Shown here piece by piece: positions 1-6,301 of a stretch of 7,536 nucleotides of DNA. Under the pieces are notes generated by a model. The model ran no database searches. It saw only the letters and a list, made by a program, of their open reading frames with translations, and was not told the origin of the DNA. The stretch comes from JBBRSC01 sp038245795 (GTDB lineage Bacteria > Actinomycetota > Acidimicrobiia > Acidimicrobiales > Microtrichaceae). Every line of letters starts with the position of its first letter. Positions within the stretch are counted from its first letter, which is position 1. A program made the position numbers and the translations under genes. Location: assembly GCA_038245795.1 (NCBI GenBank), contig JBBRSC010000168.1:1-7536 (forward strand), given 5' to 3'.

Positions 1-144
1 CTGAGCCTCCGCCGGTCCAGGGTTGAGTCGTCGAGACCAGACCGTTCGAAATGCTCGTGCGGTACGGTTTCGGTGATCGCTAGGGCGCCGCTCAGCAACG
101 ACGACCACCGTGGCCGACCAATGTCATGAGAGTGGGAGCCGACG
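1..144 (+). other. Leader region before the first gene
   Basis: One plus-strand frame is open from base 1 to a TGA at 127-129 and could be the last 42 codons of an upstream gene. Its translation is rich in Arg and Ser and resembles no domain I know, so it may be chance. A TACGGT box at 63-68 fits the actinobacterial -10 pattern TANNNT, but I see no -35 at proper spacing. The strongest element is a GGGAG at 134-138, a Shine-Dalgarno 6 nt before the ATG at 145. Confidence 0.25.
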
Positions 145-1068
145 ATGGACGCATCAGACGAGGGCTCTCCTGAAATCGAGAAGCCCGCTGCTCTCGAAAA
201 ACCTGTTGTCGGCGATACCTCCAGCGCTGGAGGTAATTCCGGTGCCGACGAGTCCCGACCGAGGTCCAGGCGTCGGCGGTGGATTGTCATCGGCGCCGTG
301 GGTGTGTTGGCCATCCTCGGTGTGGCGATGGCAATCGTGTTCTGGGGGGGCTCCAGCGGACGACAAGTAACGACGCGCGAGGTTGCCCCCCGCATCGGAT
401 CAGCGACGTCGCTCGCTCCGCAACGCAATGTGCTCCGTCCGGCTCAAGGGGTCTACCTCTATCGAGGTAGCGGGACCGATTCGTTGAGTGCGCCGCCGAA
501 GGAGCAGGTCCAGGGTCCTGACATGCCCGCCACGGTGATCCATCGAGCAGACGGATGCTGGTCCATGCGGATCGACTATCACAGCAACCATTGGCAGCGG
601 TGGGACTATTGCCCGCGCGACGGGGGCCTGGACGAGATCGGTGGAGCCACCTATCAGAAGTGGGACTTCGGTGTGTTTGTCAGTGAAACGACTTCGAACT
701 TCGAATGCGAGTCGTCGGTGACGGTTCGGGCGATGCAGAAACCCGGCGACGAATGGACCCAGACCTGTCGTGGGGCTGGTGGACCTGCCGACGAGGCGAG
801 TCTGACGACGGGACCGTACCGTTTCGTTGGTCCCGAAGATCTGGTGATCGGCGGGGAGACGGTCAGCGCGCTCCACTTCCACCGCGACCGGACCATGTCG
901 GGCGGCCAGCGGGGCACCGAGCGGGCCGAGGTGTGGTTCTCCGCATCGACTGGTATGCCGCTGCGGAACGAGCGGGTTCTCGATGTGAAAACTGACTCGA
1001 TCATCGGTGAGGTCAACTACATCGAGGATGCCAACTTCGAGTTGACTTCGCTCGAGCCGACGGGATGA
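145..1068 (+). CDS. Single-pass membrane protein with extracytoplasmic domain, function unknown
   Basis: I do not recognise a named family. The 307-residue protein has a hydrophilic, disordered-looking cytoplasmic N-terminus (residues 1-37). A basic cluster follows (Arg/Ser-rich, about 38-45), then one hydrophobic helix (about 46-67, starting WIVIGAVGV). By the positive-inside rule the remaining ~240 residues lie outside the membrane. That domain has four cysteines in two close pairs (DGC...DYC and FEC...QTC), which suggests two disulfides. Its end, with a WFSASTG segment followed by ERVLDVKT and an Asn-Tyr-rich strand, recalls RseB/LolA-like beta domains, but this is only a resemblance. The ATG is preceded by GGGAG with a 6-nt spacer. 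Its stop TGA (1066-1068) overlaps an ATG at 1065 in the ATGA arrangement, so it is probably co-translated with the small broken gene that follows. Confidence 0.8.
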   Translation: MDASDEGSPEIEKPAALEKPVVGDTSSAGGNSGADESRPRSRRRRWIVIGAVGVLAILGVAMAIVFWGGSSGRQVTTREVAPRIGSATSLAPQRNVLRPAQGVYLYRGSGTDSLSAPPKEQVQGPDMPATVIHRADGCWSMRIDYHSNHWQRWDYCPRDGGLDEIGGATYQKWDFGVFVSETTSNFECESSVTVRAMQKPGDEWTQTCRGAGGPADEASLTTGPYRFVGPEDLVIGGETVSALHFHRDRTMSGGQRGTERAEVWFSASTGMPLRNERVLDVKTDSIIGEVNYIEDANFELTSLEPTG

Positions 1069-1321
1069 TTCCAATCATCTGCCAGACGGCGGTGATCGAA
1101 GGTGATGCTCTCGCCGAAATCTGTCCCGCCGAGGGGTCACCCGAGGCCGGTGACCTTCGAGTCCTTCCCGATCGCACCTGGGCTCCTTCCCCTTCGTAGA
1201 CGGGCGCGACGTACGGGCGCCCGAGGGCGTTGCTGTGAATGTGACGGCGGGGCGAGTTGTCCTTGCCTGGGACAACGCCTCTCGAGTTGAGCAACGCGCC
1301 GCGCTCGCGCAATCGAAGTGA
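1065..1321 (+). pseudogene. Small hypothetical gene with apparent -1 frameshift
   Basis: An ATG at 1065 shares bases with the stop of the preceding gene (ATGA). Its frame runs 44 codons (MIPIICQTAVIEGDALAEI...) to a TAG at 1197-1199. A second frame, offset by one base, has no ATG, GTG or TTG start before about 1235, yet reads convincingly as protein from about 1190 (FVDGRDVRAPEGVAVNV, then a stretch ending in EQRAALAQSK). It ends at TGA 1319-1321, one base before the TTG alternative start of the next gene. The two frames join within the C-run at 1189-1192 (TTCCCCTTC). One added C would give a continuous protein of about 85 residues. It could be a decayed gene, a base-calling error in a homopolymer, or programmed frameshifting on the C-run. 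Family unknown. The coding claim rests on the overlap start, amino-acid composition and exact fit between neighbours. Confidence 0.5.
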
Positions 1322-1333
1322 TTGACTTCCCCC

Positions 1334-2308
1334 ATGACGCGACTTGGCCTGCAAATTCCCAGCTTCAACTTCCCCGGCGGAACACCCGACGAGATCTTCC
1401 CCACGGTGGTGGCGGGGGCACAGGCAGCCGAGGCCGCTGGTTTCGACACGGTCCTGGTGATGGATCACTTCTACCAGCTGCCCGGACTCGGCGACCCCGA
1501 TGACTTCATGCTCGAGGCATACACGTTGCTCGGCGCCATCGCGGCCCGGACTTCGACGGTGCGACTGGGTGCTTTGGTGACGGGCAACACCTATCGGAAT
1601 CCTGCGATCCTGGCGAAGAGCGTGACGACGCTCGACATCATTTCGGGTGGACGGGCGCAGCTCGGGATCGGTTCCGGTTGGTTCGAGCTGGAGCACGATT
1701 CGTTCGGAATCGAGTTCGGCACGTTCACCGATCGCTTCGAGAAGCTCGAGGAGGCGTTGGCGGTCATCCTGCCGATGCTGCGCGATGAGCGGCCATCGAT
1801 CGCCGGCAAGCACTACACGATCACGAACGCCATCAATCAGCCGGCACCGCTGTCGAACATTCCGGTCATGATCGGCGGGAGCGGCGAGAAGAAGACGCTG
1901 CGGATGGTCGCCCAGTACGCGGATCTCGGCAACCTCACGTGCGAACCAGCTGAGGTTCCCCGCAAAGTTGAGGCGTTGGCGGGTCATTGCCAACGCCTCG
2001 GCCGGGACCGGTCCGACATCATCCTCTCGTGGAATCGGGTGGTCTGCATCGCCCCGACCACGGCTCAGGCCGAGGCTGAGCGCGACGTCTATCTGGCGTC
2101 GCGAGGGATGGACTGGTCGAACATGCCGCCGGAAATCCAGGAGATGATCGACGGCATGATTGTCGTCGGCGATCCAGACACCGTGGGGGAGCGATTCTCG
2201 GAGTGGAAGGCGCTGGGTGTCGATGGGTTCACCGTGTCGATGCCGGCCAATCTTCATCTTTCCGAGCGCGTATCGCTCCTCGGCAAGACCCTGTCGCCGA
2301 TCGTCTGA
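1334..2308 (+). CDS. LLM-class F420-dependent oxidoreductase, Rv1855c-like
   Basis: The product is a cytoplasmic TIM-barrel enzyme of the bacterial luciferase-like monooxygenase superfamily. It is closest in pattern to the Rv1855c type of F420-dependent oxidoreductases, which transfer hydride using coenzyme F420; the substrate is unknown. From the ATG at 1334 it has 324 residues. The opening strand MTRLGLQIPSF and the PGG that follows are characteristic. MDHF lies near residue 43, and the family's glycine-rich SGGRAQLGIGSGW lies near 104-116, where the cofactor phosphate is normally held. PVMIGGSGEKKTLRM in the second half is also typical, and GDPDTVGERF precedes the C-terminal helices. A TTG at 1322 in the same frame would add four residues. 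I prefer the ATG because the protein then starts as its relatives do, although neither start has a good Shine-Dalgarno. The next gene begins 74 bp downstream. Confidence 0.9.
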   Translation: MTRLGLQIPSFNFPGGTPDEIFPTVVAGAQAAEAAGFDTVLVMDHFYQLPGLGDPDDFMLEAYTLLGAIAARTSTVRLGALVTGNTYRNPAILAKSVTTLDIISGGRAQLGIGSGWFELEHDSFGIEFGTFTDRFEKLEEALAVILPMLRDERPSIAGKHYTITNAINQPAPLSNIPVMIGGSGEKKTLRMVAQYADLGNLTCEPAEVPRKVEALAGHCQRLGRDRSDIILSWNRVVCIAPTTAQAEAERDVYLASRGMDWSNMPPEIQEMIDGMIVVGDPDTVGERFSEWKALGVDGFTVSMPANLHLSERVSLLGKTLSPIV

Positions 2309-2320
2309 TCCGGATCGGGG

Positions 2321-2347
2321 TTGGCGAATCGGAACGGTCGGTATCCT
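2321..2347 (+). promoter_or_regulatory. Possible promoter of the serine hydrolase gene
   Basis: TTGGCG (2321-2326) and TATCCT (2342-2347) resemble -35 and -10 boxes with a 15-bp spacer, slightly short. The -10 fits TANNNT. Transcription would begin near 2354, about 30 nt before the ATG at 2383, which supports that start over the longer in-frame opening that overlaps the oxidoreductase gene. Confidence 0.35.
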
Positions 2348-2382
2348 CAGTGATCGTCTTCGACGCCAAGACAGAGAAAGCC

Positions 2383-3366
2383 ATGGTTCGCCGAAGGGTT
2401 CTTCGCTTCCGCCGAGGCGGTCGCCGACGGTCGGTTGTTTCCTCCGTCGGCTTTGCTGGAGTCGTGGCAGCGGTCGCCATTCTGGCCGGCTGTCTGCCCG
2501 GTCCCCCTCCGCCGGGCTCGCCGTCAGGGGTGTGCCGGCCGGATCCATTTTCGGCCCCCGTCACCGTTGCGCTCGATGCCTTTGGGGCAGAAACACACCA
2601 TCTCACCGTCGCGGTCTTCGATGATCGGAGCGGCTGTTGGTACGAGTTTCGTCCCGGCCAGCGGGTGTCGACCGCGTCGGTGGTCAAGATTGAAATCATG
2701 GCGGGAATGCTGCTGCGCGCCCAGCAATCGCAACGCGATCTCACGCCACTCGAACGACAGCGGGTCGCGGTCATGATTCGCAACTCGGACGACCGGGCGG
2801 CGAGCGCACTGTGGTCCGGGCTCGGAGGCGGTCCCGGAATGGCGCGAATCGGCTCGACGTTTGGTCTCGACGCAACCGATGAGGTCTCGCCGGTTTGGGG
2901 GCTGACGACGACCACGGCACGAGACCAGGCGCAGTTCGTGGAGGAACTCGTCCAAGGTCCGAGCCCGCTGGGTGTTCTGTATCGAGATCAGGCGTGGCGG
3001 TTCCTCTCCGACATCAACCCGTCGCAACAGTGGGGGGTGCGATCAGGGGTGCCCGATGGTTGGCGGGTTGGACACAAGAACGGGTTTGCCGGGTCGAAGT
3101 GTTGCGGTTGGCGGGTCAACTCGGTCGGCTATGTGGCGGACCCGTTGGGCGGCGGGTACTCGATTGCGATCCTGTCGGATCGCTGGCCGAATCTGGCAAC
3201 TGGCATCCCGATGGTCGAAGCGGTCGCTCGTCTCGTTGCTGTCACCCTGACCGCGCCGCAACCCGAGGCGTCGACAACGACCTCGGCGCCGGAGGGCTCG
3301 ACGTCGTCGGCTCCGCCTGGCTCGACCACCACGACACCGACCGCTCCGACGACGACAGTTCCCTAG
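2383..3366 (+). CDS. Lipoprotein serine hydrolase of the class A beta-lactamase fold
   Basis: The 327-residue product begins with an Arg-rich n-region and a hydrophobic stretch ending in the lipobox ILAGC (residues 33-37), so it should be lipidated on Cys37 and anchored outside the membrane. A Pro/Gly linker follows, then a beta-lactamase/transpeptidase-like domain. The catalytic S-x-x-K is S99-V-V-K102 in the context VSTASVVK. The SDN-like loop is S135-D136-D137, after MIRN, and the KTG triad is K232-N233-G234 (HKNGFAG). I cannot find the omega-loop Glu of true class A enzymes, so drug hydrolysis is doubtful; a cell-wall peptidase or esterase role is an alternative. Adjacent cysteines at 240-241 are unusual. 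The last ~35 residues are a Thr/Ser/Pro-rich tail. ATG 2383 was chosen because it gives a clean signal peptide and has purine-rich AGAGAAAG just upstream; in-frame GTG 2350 is possible. Confidence 0.85.
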   Translation: MVRRRVLRFRRGGRRRSVVSSVGFAGVVAAVAILAGCLPGPPPPGSPSGVCRPDPFSAPVTVALDAFGAETHHLTVAVFDDRSGCWYEFRPGQRVSTASVVKIEIMAGMLLRAQQSQRDLTPLERQRVAVMIRNSDDRAASALWSGLGGGPGMARIGSTFGLDATDEVSPVWGLTTTTARDQAQFVEELVQGPSPLGVLYRDQAWRFLSDINPSQQWGVRSGVPDGWRVGHKNGFAGSKCCGWRVNSVGYVADPLGGGYSIAILSDRWPNLATGIPMVEAVARLVAVTLTAPQPEASTTTSAPEGSTSSAPPGSTTTTPTAPTTTVP

Positions 3367-3693
3367 GGCATTGACTGGATGGGCGGTATCTGTGTGTACG
3401 AGGCGGAGCTGAGTTGGCGGACTCGTCCTCCGGCGCTGCCGGGCCCTGTGAGTTGGGTCGCTGCCGCCGCAGCGGCCGCGGCCGTCGCCCGTCCGCCGCC
3501 GCTGCTGGGCAGTTGCGCAACGCACCTCGCTCGGTGTTGCCTGTCGGAAGGAGTGATGGACCGACGCACGACCAGGCGCGATACTGGCGCCACTCGACCC
3601 GCCGATCTCGAATCGGTGAGCTGAGCCACATCAGCAATGCTGCCGACTCTTCACCATGCGAGCCCTACCCACCACCACGAACGGAACCCTCCC
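3367..3693 (+). other. Intergenic region, GC-rich, no convincing gene
   Basis: Several frames are open here, but their translations are runs of Ala, Arg and Pro with no domain character. Visible structure includes a CCG/GCC-rich block (about 3460-3510, with GGCCGCGGCC) and the palindrome GTTGCGCAAC (3512-3521). A hairpin with CCGAT/ATCGG arms lies at 3602-3616. GGAAGGAG (3546-3553) precedes an ATG at 3556 by only 2 nt; that frame gives 22 codons and is probably not real. TGGACC (3557-3562) and GATACT (3580-3585), 17 bp apart, could be a weak promoter for the lipoprotein at 3694. No T-rich terminator is seen after 3366. Confidence 0.4.
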
Positions 3694-4149
3694 ATGAAAC
3701 GCAACGTCCGTCGACAGCTTTCGCTGGCAGCACTTGCGTTAGGACTACTCACGGCCGCTGCTTGTGGCAGCGACGCGTCAAAGTCGGAGTCCCCAACAAC
3801 AACTGGCCCGATTGCGACTACGGGAGATCCGTCAACAGGCCCCACGGAACCTTCGACCAATCGCGAATGCGACTCCATACAATTCAATTCCATCCCGGAC
3901 GCCGTGAGAGCTGCGACATCGCCCCTTGGCGACACCGTGACATCGACGGAACTCGATGAGGCATGTGGGGTTGCGGTTCAAACTACGCTGACAACATCGG
4001 TTGACGACGCCCAAACCGCCAAAGTGATATGCGGATACGCAGGCAGCGAATCGTTCGGAGCCGGCGCAAAGAGCGTCAAAGTCTTCTCCGCCGACAAGGT
4101 GCTGCTGGCAAGAGGCACGAATGACGAGATCTGCTCCGTCGAGCCCTGA
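3694..4149 (+). CDS. Small secreted lipoprotein, function unknown
   Basis: The 151-residue product starts MKRNVRRQLSLAALALGLL, a basic n-region plus hydrophobic core, and ends its signal at TAAAC with Cys24 as the likely lipidated residue. A Ser/Thr/Pro linker of about 40 residues leads to a compact domain of about 90 residues. That domain has four cysteines (in REC, EAC, VIC and EIC contexts), enough for two disulfides. I recognise no family. An in-frame ATG at 3637 would add 19 residues rich in His and Pro ahead of the signal peptide, so I reject it. A weak GGAA (3683-3686) lies 7 nt before the chosen ATG. Base composition is lower in GC than the neighbours: 32 of 60 in 3841-3900 by hand count. 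The gene faces the dehydrogenase gene tail to tail across about 50 bp with no clear terminator. Confidence 0.75.
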   Translation: MKRNVRRQLSLAALALGLLTAAACGSDASKSESPTTTGPIATTGDPSTGPTEPSTNRECDSIQFNSIPDAVRAATSPLGDTVTSTELDEACGVAVQTTLTTSVDDAQTAKVICGYAGSESFGAGAKSVKVFSADKVLLARGTNDEICSVEP

Positions 4150-4198
4150 ACCGCCCCGCCAGACCCCCGCTCGTGTGGCGATACGGTCGGGCACTGGG

Positions 4199-5245
4199 CT
4201 ACAGGTCCGGCTTCCGGGTCAGCACCACCTTCATCGATGGCTCGGTGAGGGCGGCGACAGCGTCGTCCCAGGACGCCTCCGTGGTGGTCACGAGCGATGG
4301 ATCGAACGCCCCTGACGAGACGAGAGCGAGCACCTCGGGGATGGCCGGCCGGACATGGGCTCGGCCGGTGTGGAGGGTGCAGCAGCGTGAGTACATCTGG
4401 AACATCGGGAGGGCGGAGTCCGCGAGGTAGACGCTCGGGCTGGTGCACGTGCCGTCGGGTGCCGTGCTGTTGATCGCACATCGCAGTCCGATCTCGCTGC
4501 CGCTCGCATCCACGGTGATCGGGAAGCTACCGGCCTTGCGCGGGAGGTCCGTCGGGCCGTTCGTCTCGATGACCTCGGCGCCGAGCGAGACTGCCACCGC
4601 CAGGCGGGTGGGGTCGTGATCGAGGTAGGCGACACGCCCAGCTCCGGCCGCGACCGCCAGCCCGGCGGCGTACAGGCCGATCGAGTTGGGTCCCGCTTCC
4701 CCGCCCACTACGAGAACCTGAGCGCTGGGGTCGGCCGCGAGTTGGGGACCGACGGTTCGCCACGCGTCGGGGATGTTGTCGCTGCCGCTCGCCACCGTGG
4801 CGGCCGCTATGTCGTTGTGGAGGCGCACGAGCATGGCGTCCGCGTGCGGGACCAGGGCGCGGTCAGCGAGGAGGCCTCCCCACGCCAGTCCGCCCATCGT
4901 GCCAAGTCCGAAGGTGGACATTCGCGGGTGGCGTTCGCAGTTGCCCGTTCGCCCACGACGACAAGTCGGGCACTCGCCACACGAGATCTGAAACGGCACC
5001 ACCACCCGGTCGCCAGACCGAAATCCACGCACCCCGTCACCGACCTGTGTGACGACGGCCACCGCTTCGTGGCCGAAGGGGTAGGGGCCCGGCAACGGGA
5101 ATGCGCCACGGAGCACGCCGACGTCGAGGTCGCAGGTCGCCACCGCAATGGGTGCGACGATCGCCGAGTTCGGGTCGGTGATCACCGGATCTGCCACCTC
5201 CTCCCAGCGGACATCGTTCGTGCCGTGGAGGATGAGACCCTTCAT
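4199..5245 (-). CDS. Zinc-dependent alcohol dehydrogenase family protein (MDR superfamily)
   Basis: The 348-residue product is a cytoplasmic medium-chain dehydrogenase/reductase, expected to oxidise an alcohol with NAD(P). The N-terminal GroES-like half holds the catalytic zinc ligands: C38 (TCDLD) and H59-E60 in FGHE. The structural zinc site is C89-x2-C92-x2-C95-x7-C103 (CGECPTCRRGRTGNC). GSDNIPDAWR (about 154-163) is typical of the subfamily. The Rossmann half has an unusual glycine motif, GGEAGPNSIG (181-190). D209 at the end of the second strand suggests a preference for NAD over NADP. HTGRAHVRPAIPEV near the C-terminus is also a family pattern. The substrate cannot be told. ATG 5245 (MKGLILHG) matches family starts; in-frame ATGs at 5272 and 5311 would add residues that look unrelated. 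No Shine-Dalgarno is visible. Confidence 0.88.
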   Translation of the reverse strand: MKGLILHGTNDVRWEEVADPVITDPNSAIVAPIAVATCDLDVGVLRGAFPLPGPYPFGHEAVAVVTQVGDGVRGFRSGDRVVVPFQISCGECPTCRRGRTGNCERHPRMSTFGLGTMGGLAWGGLLADRALVPHADAMLVRLHNDIAAATVASGSDNIPDAWRTVGPQLAADPSAQVLVVGGEAGPNSIGLYAAGLAVAAGAGRVAYLDHDPTRLAVAVSLGAEVIETNGPTDLPRKAGSFPITVDASGSEIGLRCAINSTAPDGTCTSPSVYLADSALPMFQMYSRCCTLHTGRAHVRPAIPEVLALVSSGAFDPSLVTTTEASWDDAVAALTEPSMKVVLTRKPDL

Positions 5246-5554
5246 AGGGCAAGTTTCATAGCATGACGCCATCCGCGAAACGCCGCTGATTTCAGCAATC
5301 CAATTTCGCAAATGAGAGCGCGCACCCTCGCTGCTCCGAGCAGGCGCGGACCTGAGCCACTTTGAACGACGTCAACCCGGTGCGCACGTGTGAGCCGGTG
5401 CTGGCCGCGGACTACATGCGCTCAAGACTCGAAGCCATCGAAGTCGCCGGCTGGTTCGGTGGCTATCAGTTTTCAGCCCTGCCGCCGAGCGGTGACCCAG
5501 CACCCACCAGGCTGAGGCGATGGACGCTCCCATGAACGTCAGATCTATGGAAGA
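5246..5554. other. Gene-poor stretch between dehydrogenase gene and tRNA remnant
   Basis: I recognise no gene. The plus strand has a 57-codon frame from a TTG at 5362 to TGA 5533-5535 (containing EPVLAADYMRSRLEAIEV); it has no ribosome binding site and no known family. The minus strand is open only as read-through from the broken hepT. Because the 3' end of the tRNA remnant points into this stretch, it is expected to be the original chromosomal side of the insertion. Confidence 0.35.
5285..5296. promoter_or_regulatory. Short inverted repeat upstream of the dehydrogenase gene
   Basis: GCTGA and TCAGC flank a TT centre, forming a 12-bp perfect inverted repeat about 40 bp ahead of the dehydrogenase ATG (minus strand). 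The position suits a repressor operator overlapping a promoter, but it is short and could be chance. Confidence 0.2.
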
Positions 5555-5930
5555 GCCCGAGGTCAGAATCGAACTGACGACCTGCTGGTTACAAGTCGAG
5601 GCTCGAATGTGCGAACTGAGCTGCACCGTCATCGCCGGGACGTCATTGGCAGCGATGACCCAGACCTGATCGGGGTCGACCCGGTGGTAGTGGTGAGCAA
5701 GAAGGGTACGGAGACGTGCGATGTCGGTCCACGAGACATCGGGGATCAGGCCGGCCGTCTCGGTACTCATTGAAGTTGCCGCCTCGCCGATGATCTCAAG
5801 GAGTCGCTCGGCGGCACGTTAAGAGGATCAGATCGGTGCTGAACTCGTCTCGACCCTTACGGACGATCTGTTCGAGTTCGGCTGCAGCGTCGAGCATGTC
5901 GGCGATCCGCTGCTCGTCAGTTCGGCTCAC
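5372..5930 (-). pseudogene. hepT: Frameshifted HepT (HEPN toxin RNase), C-terminus running into tRNA remnant
   Basis: A GTG at 5930 overlaps the mntA stop (GTGA) and starts SRTDEQRIADMLDAAAEL, a typical HepT opening. After codon 37 the frame turns to ...TCRRATP and stops at 5796-5798. Shifting by one base at the TTAA of 5819-5822 restores the family sequence RAAERLLEIIGEAAT. The core then follows: IPDVSWTDIARLR, then the HEPN motif R-x4-H-x-Y (RTLLAHHY), VDPDQVW and ANDVPAMTVQL. One extra base in that TTAA explains the break. HepT proteins normally end within about ten residues of the last motif. Here the frame instead runs through the tRNA remnant (NQQVVSSILTSGSS is translated tRNA) and on to a stop at 5372. 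True HepT similarity ends near 5617. HepT is an RNase toxin, cleaving RNA when not neutralised by MntA. An intact toxin is unlikely unless frameshifting or a sequencing error is involved. Translation from the ATG at 5770 would yield only the C-terminal part. Confidence 0.8.
5555..5595 (-). pseudogene. 3' half of tRNA-Thr(UGU), probable integration-site remnant
   Basis: Read on the minus strand, the segment contains an anticodon loop CTTGTAA (5595-5589, anticodon UGU) and the 3' anticodon-stem strand CCAGC. A 5-nt variable loop AGGTC follows. The T arm is perfect: GTCAG, loop TTCGATT, CTGAC (5578-5562). The last element is a 7-nt acceptor strand CTCGGGC (5561-5555) with no encoded CCA. The 5' half is absent: the bases before the loop (CTCGA) cannot pair with CCAGC, and no partner for CTCGGGC (GCCCGAG) occurs at the proper distance. 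A break at the anticodon loop with a conserved 3' half is the usual mark left by tyrosine-recombinase integration into a tRNA gene. By that logic the inserted DNA lies at higher coordinates, starting with hepT. Confidence 0.75.
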
Positions 5931-6217
5931 AGACTGACGGCCTCACGACGGATGTGCTCGTCGCGGTCCTTCAAACCGCCGCTCGACACGACGTCGACGT
6001 CGCAGCCGAGTAAGCCACGCAGTTCGTCCTGCAGGTGAAGCAGGTCGAATAACGAGCTGCCCGGCTCGAACTCGACGAGGAAGTCGATATCGCTTGAGTC
6101 GTTGTCGTCGCCGCGGGCCCCGGATCCGAAGATCGCCACAGATCGACCCCGATGGCGACGAACGGCCTCGCCGATCTGCTCACGATATGACTCGACCAAG
6201 ATGCGCCTGCGACTCAT
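5927..6217 (-). CDS. mntA: MntA-type minimal nucleotidyltransferase, antitoxin of HepT
   Basis: The 96-residue protein is a minimal nucleotidyltransferase of the pol-beta superfamily. The active-site pattern G-S-x10-D-x-D is exact: G31-S32, then ARGDDNDSS, and D43-I44-D45, followed by FLVEF. A third metal-binding acidic residue is probably D73 or D75 in GCDVDVV. In characterised MntA-HepT pairs this enzyme attaches AMP to a tyrosine beside the HEPN motif of HepT and so blocks the toxin. Length is normal for the family. Its stop TGA (5927-5929) overlaps the hepT GTG start by 4 bases, so the pair would be co-translated. There is no Shine-Dalgarno before ATG 6217, but TAGCCT sits 6 nt upstream, suggesting a leaderless mRNA. 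It is divergent from mrr. With hepT broken, this copy may be an orphan antitoxin. Confidence 0.9.
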   Translation of the reverse strand: MSRRRILVESYREQIGEAVRRHRGRSVAIFGSGARGDDNDSSDIDFLVEFEPGSSLFDLLHLQDELRGLLGCDVDVVSSGGLKDRDEHIRREAVSL

Positions 6218-6223
6218 GAACCC

Positions 6224-6229
6224 AGGCTA
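6224..6229 (-). promoter_or_regulatory. Candidate -10 box of mntA, leaderless start
   Basis: On the minus strand TAGCCT (TANNNT) is followed by 6 nt and then the ATG at 6217. In actinobacteria this spacing places transcription start at or next to the start codon. It agrees with the lack of a ribosome binding site. Confidence 0.45.
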
Positions 6230-6295
6230 CCGCCGACCGCGTTCACGGGGTGGGTGCCGCCGTTGCCAGCATCACTCCCACTTGGCGAATGTCGC

Positions 6296-6301
6296 TACGG
6301 T
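6296..6301 (+). promoter_or_regulatory. Candidate -10 box of mrr, leaderless start
   Basis: TACGGT (TANNNT) is followed by 6 nt and then ATG 6308, the same geometry as for mntA on the other strand. No good -35 sits 17 bp upstream; TTGCCA at 6263-6268 is too far for this box. No Shine-Dalgarno precedes the ATG. Confidence 0.45.

Noticed and set aside
1013..2548. Long minus-strand open frame (511 codons) opposite the F420 oxidoreductase
   Set aside because: It lies antisense to a clearly identified enzyme gene. Its translation is Arg/Pro/His-rich without domain motifs, as expected from GC-biased codons read on the other strand.
3637..3693. Longer start for the small lipoprotein
   Set aside because: It would place 19 His/Pro-rich residues ahead of a complete signal peptide, which would spoil export.
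3414..3959. Plus-strand 181-codon frame across the gap and into the small lipoprotein
   Set aside because: It is composed of Ala, Arg, Ser and Pro runs with no motif. It overlaps out of frame with a gene that has a clear signal peptide.
4616..5266. Plus-strand 216-codon frame opposite the dehydrogenase
   Set aside because: The opposite strand has complete zinc-binding and Rossmann motifs; this frame has none.
5601..5630. Apparent D arm (AGCTCAGTT ... GAGC on the minus strand) completing a whole tRNA with the 3' half
   Set aside because: The anticodon stem does not pair, the acceptor pairs at only about 4 of 7 positions, and the D-to-anticodon distance is about 4 nt too long. The same bases encode the conserved HepT end, so the match is probably coincidence.
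5372..5770. Independent gene starting at the ATG at 5770
   Set aside because: Family similarity continues upstream of that ATG to the mntA overlap, and downstream the frame translates a tRNA remnant. It is the broken end of hepT.
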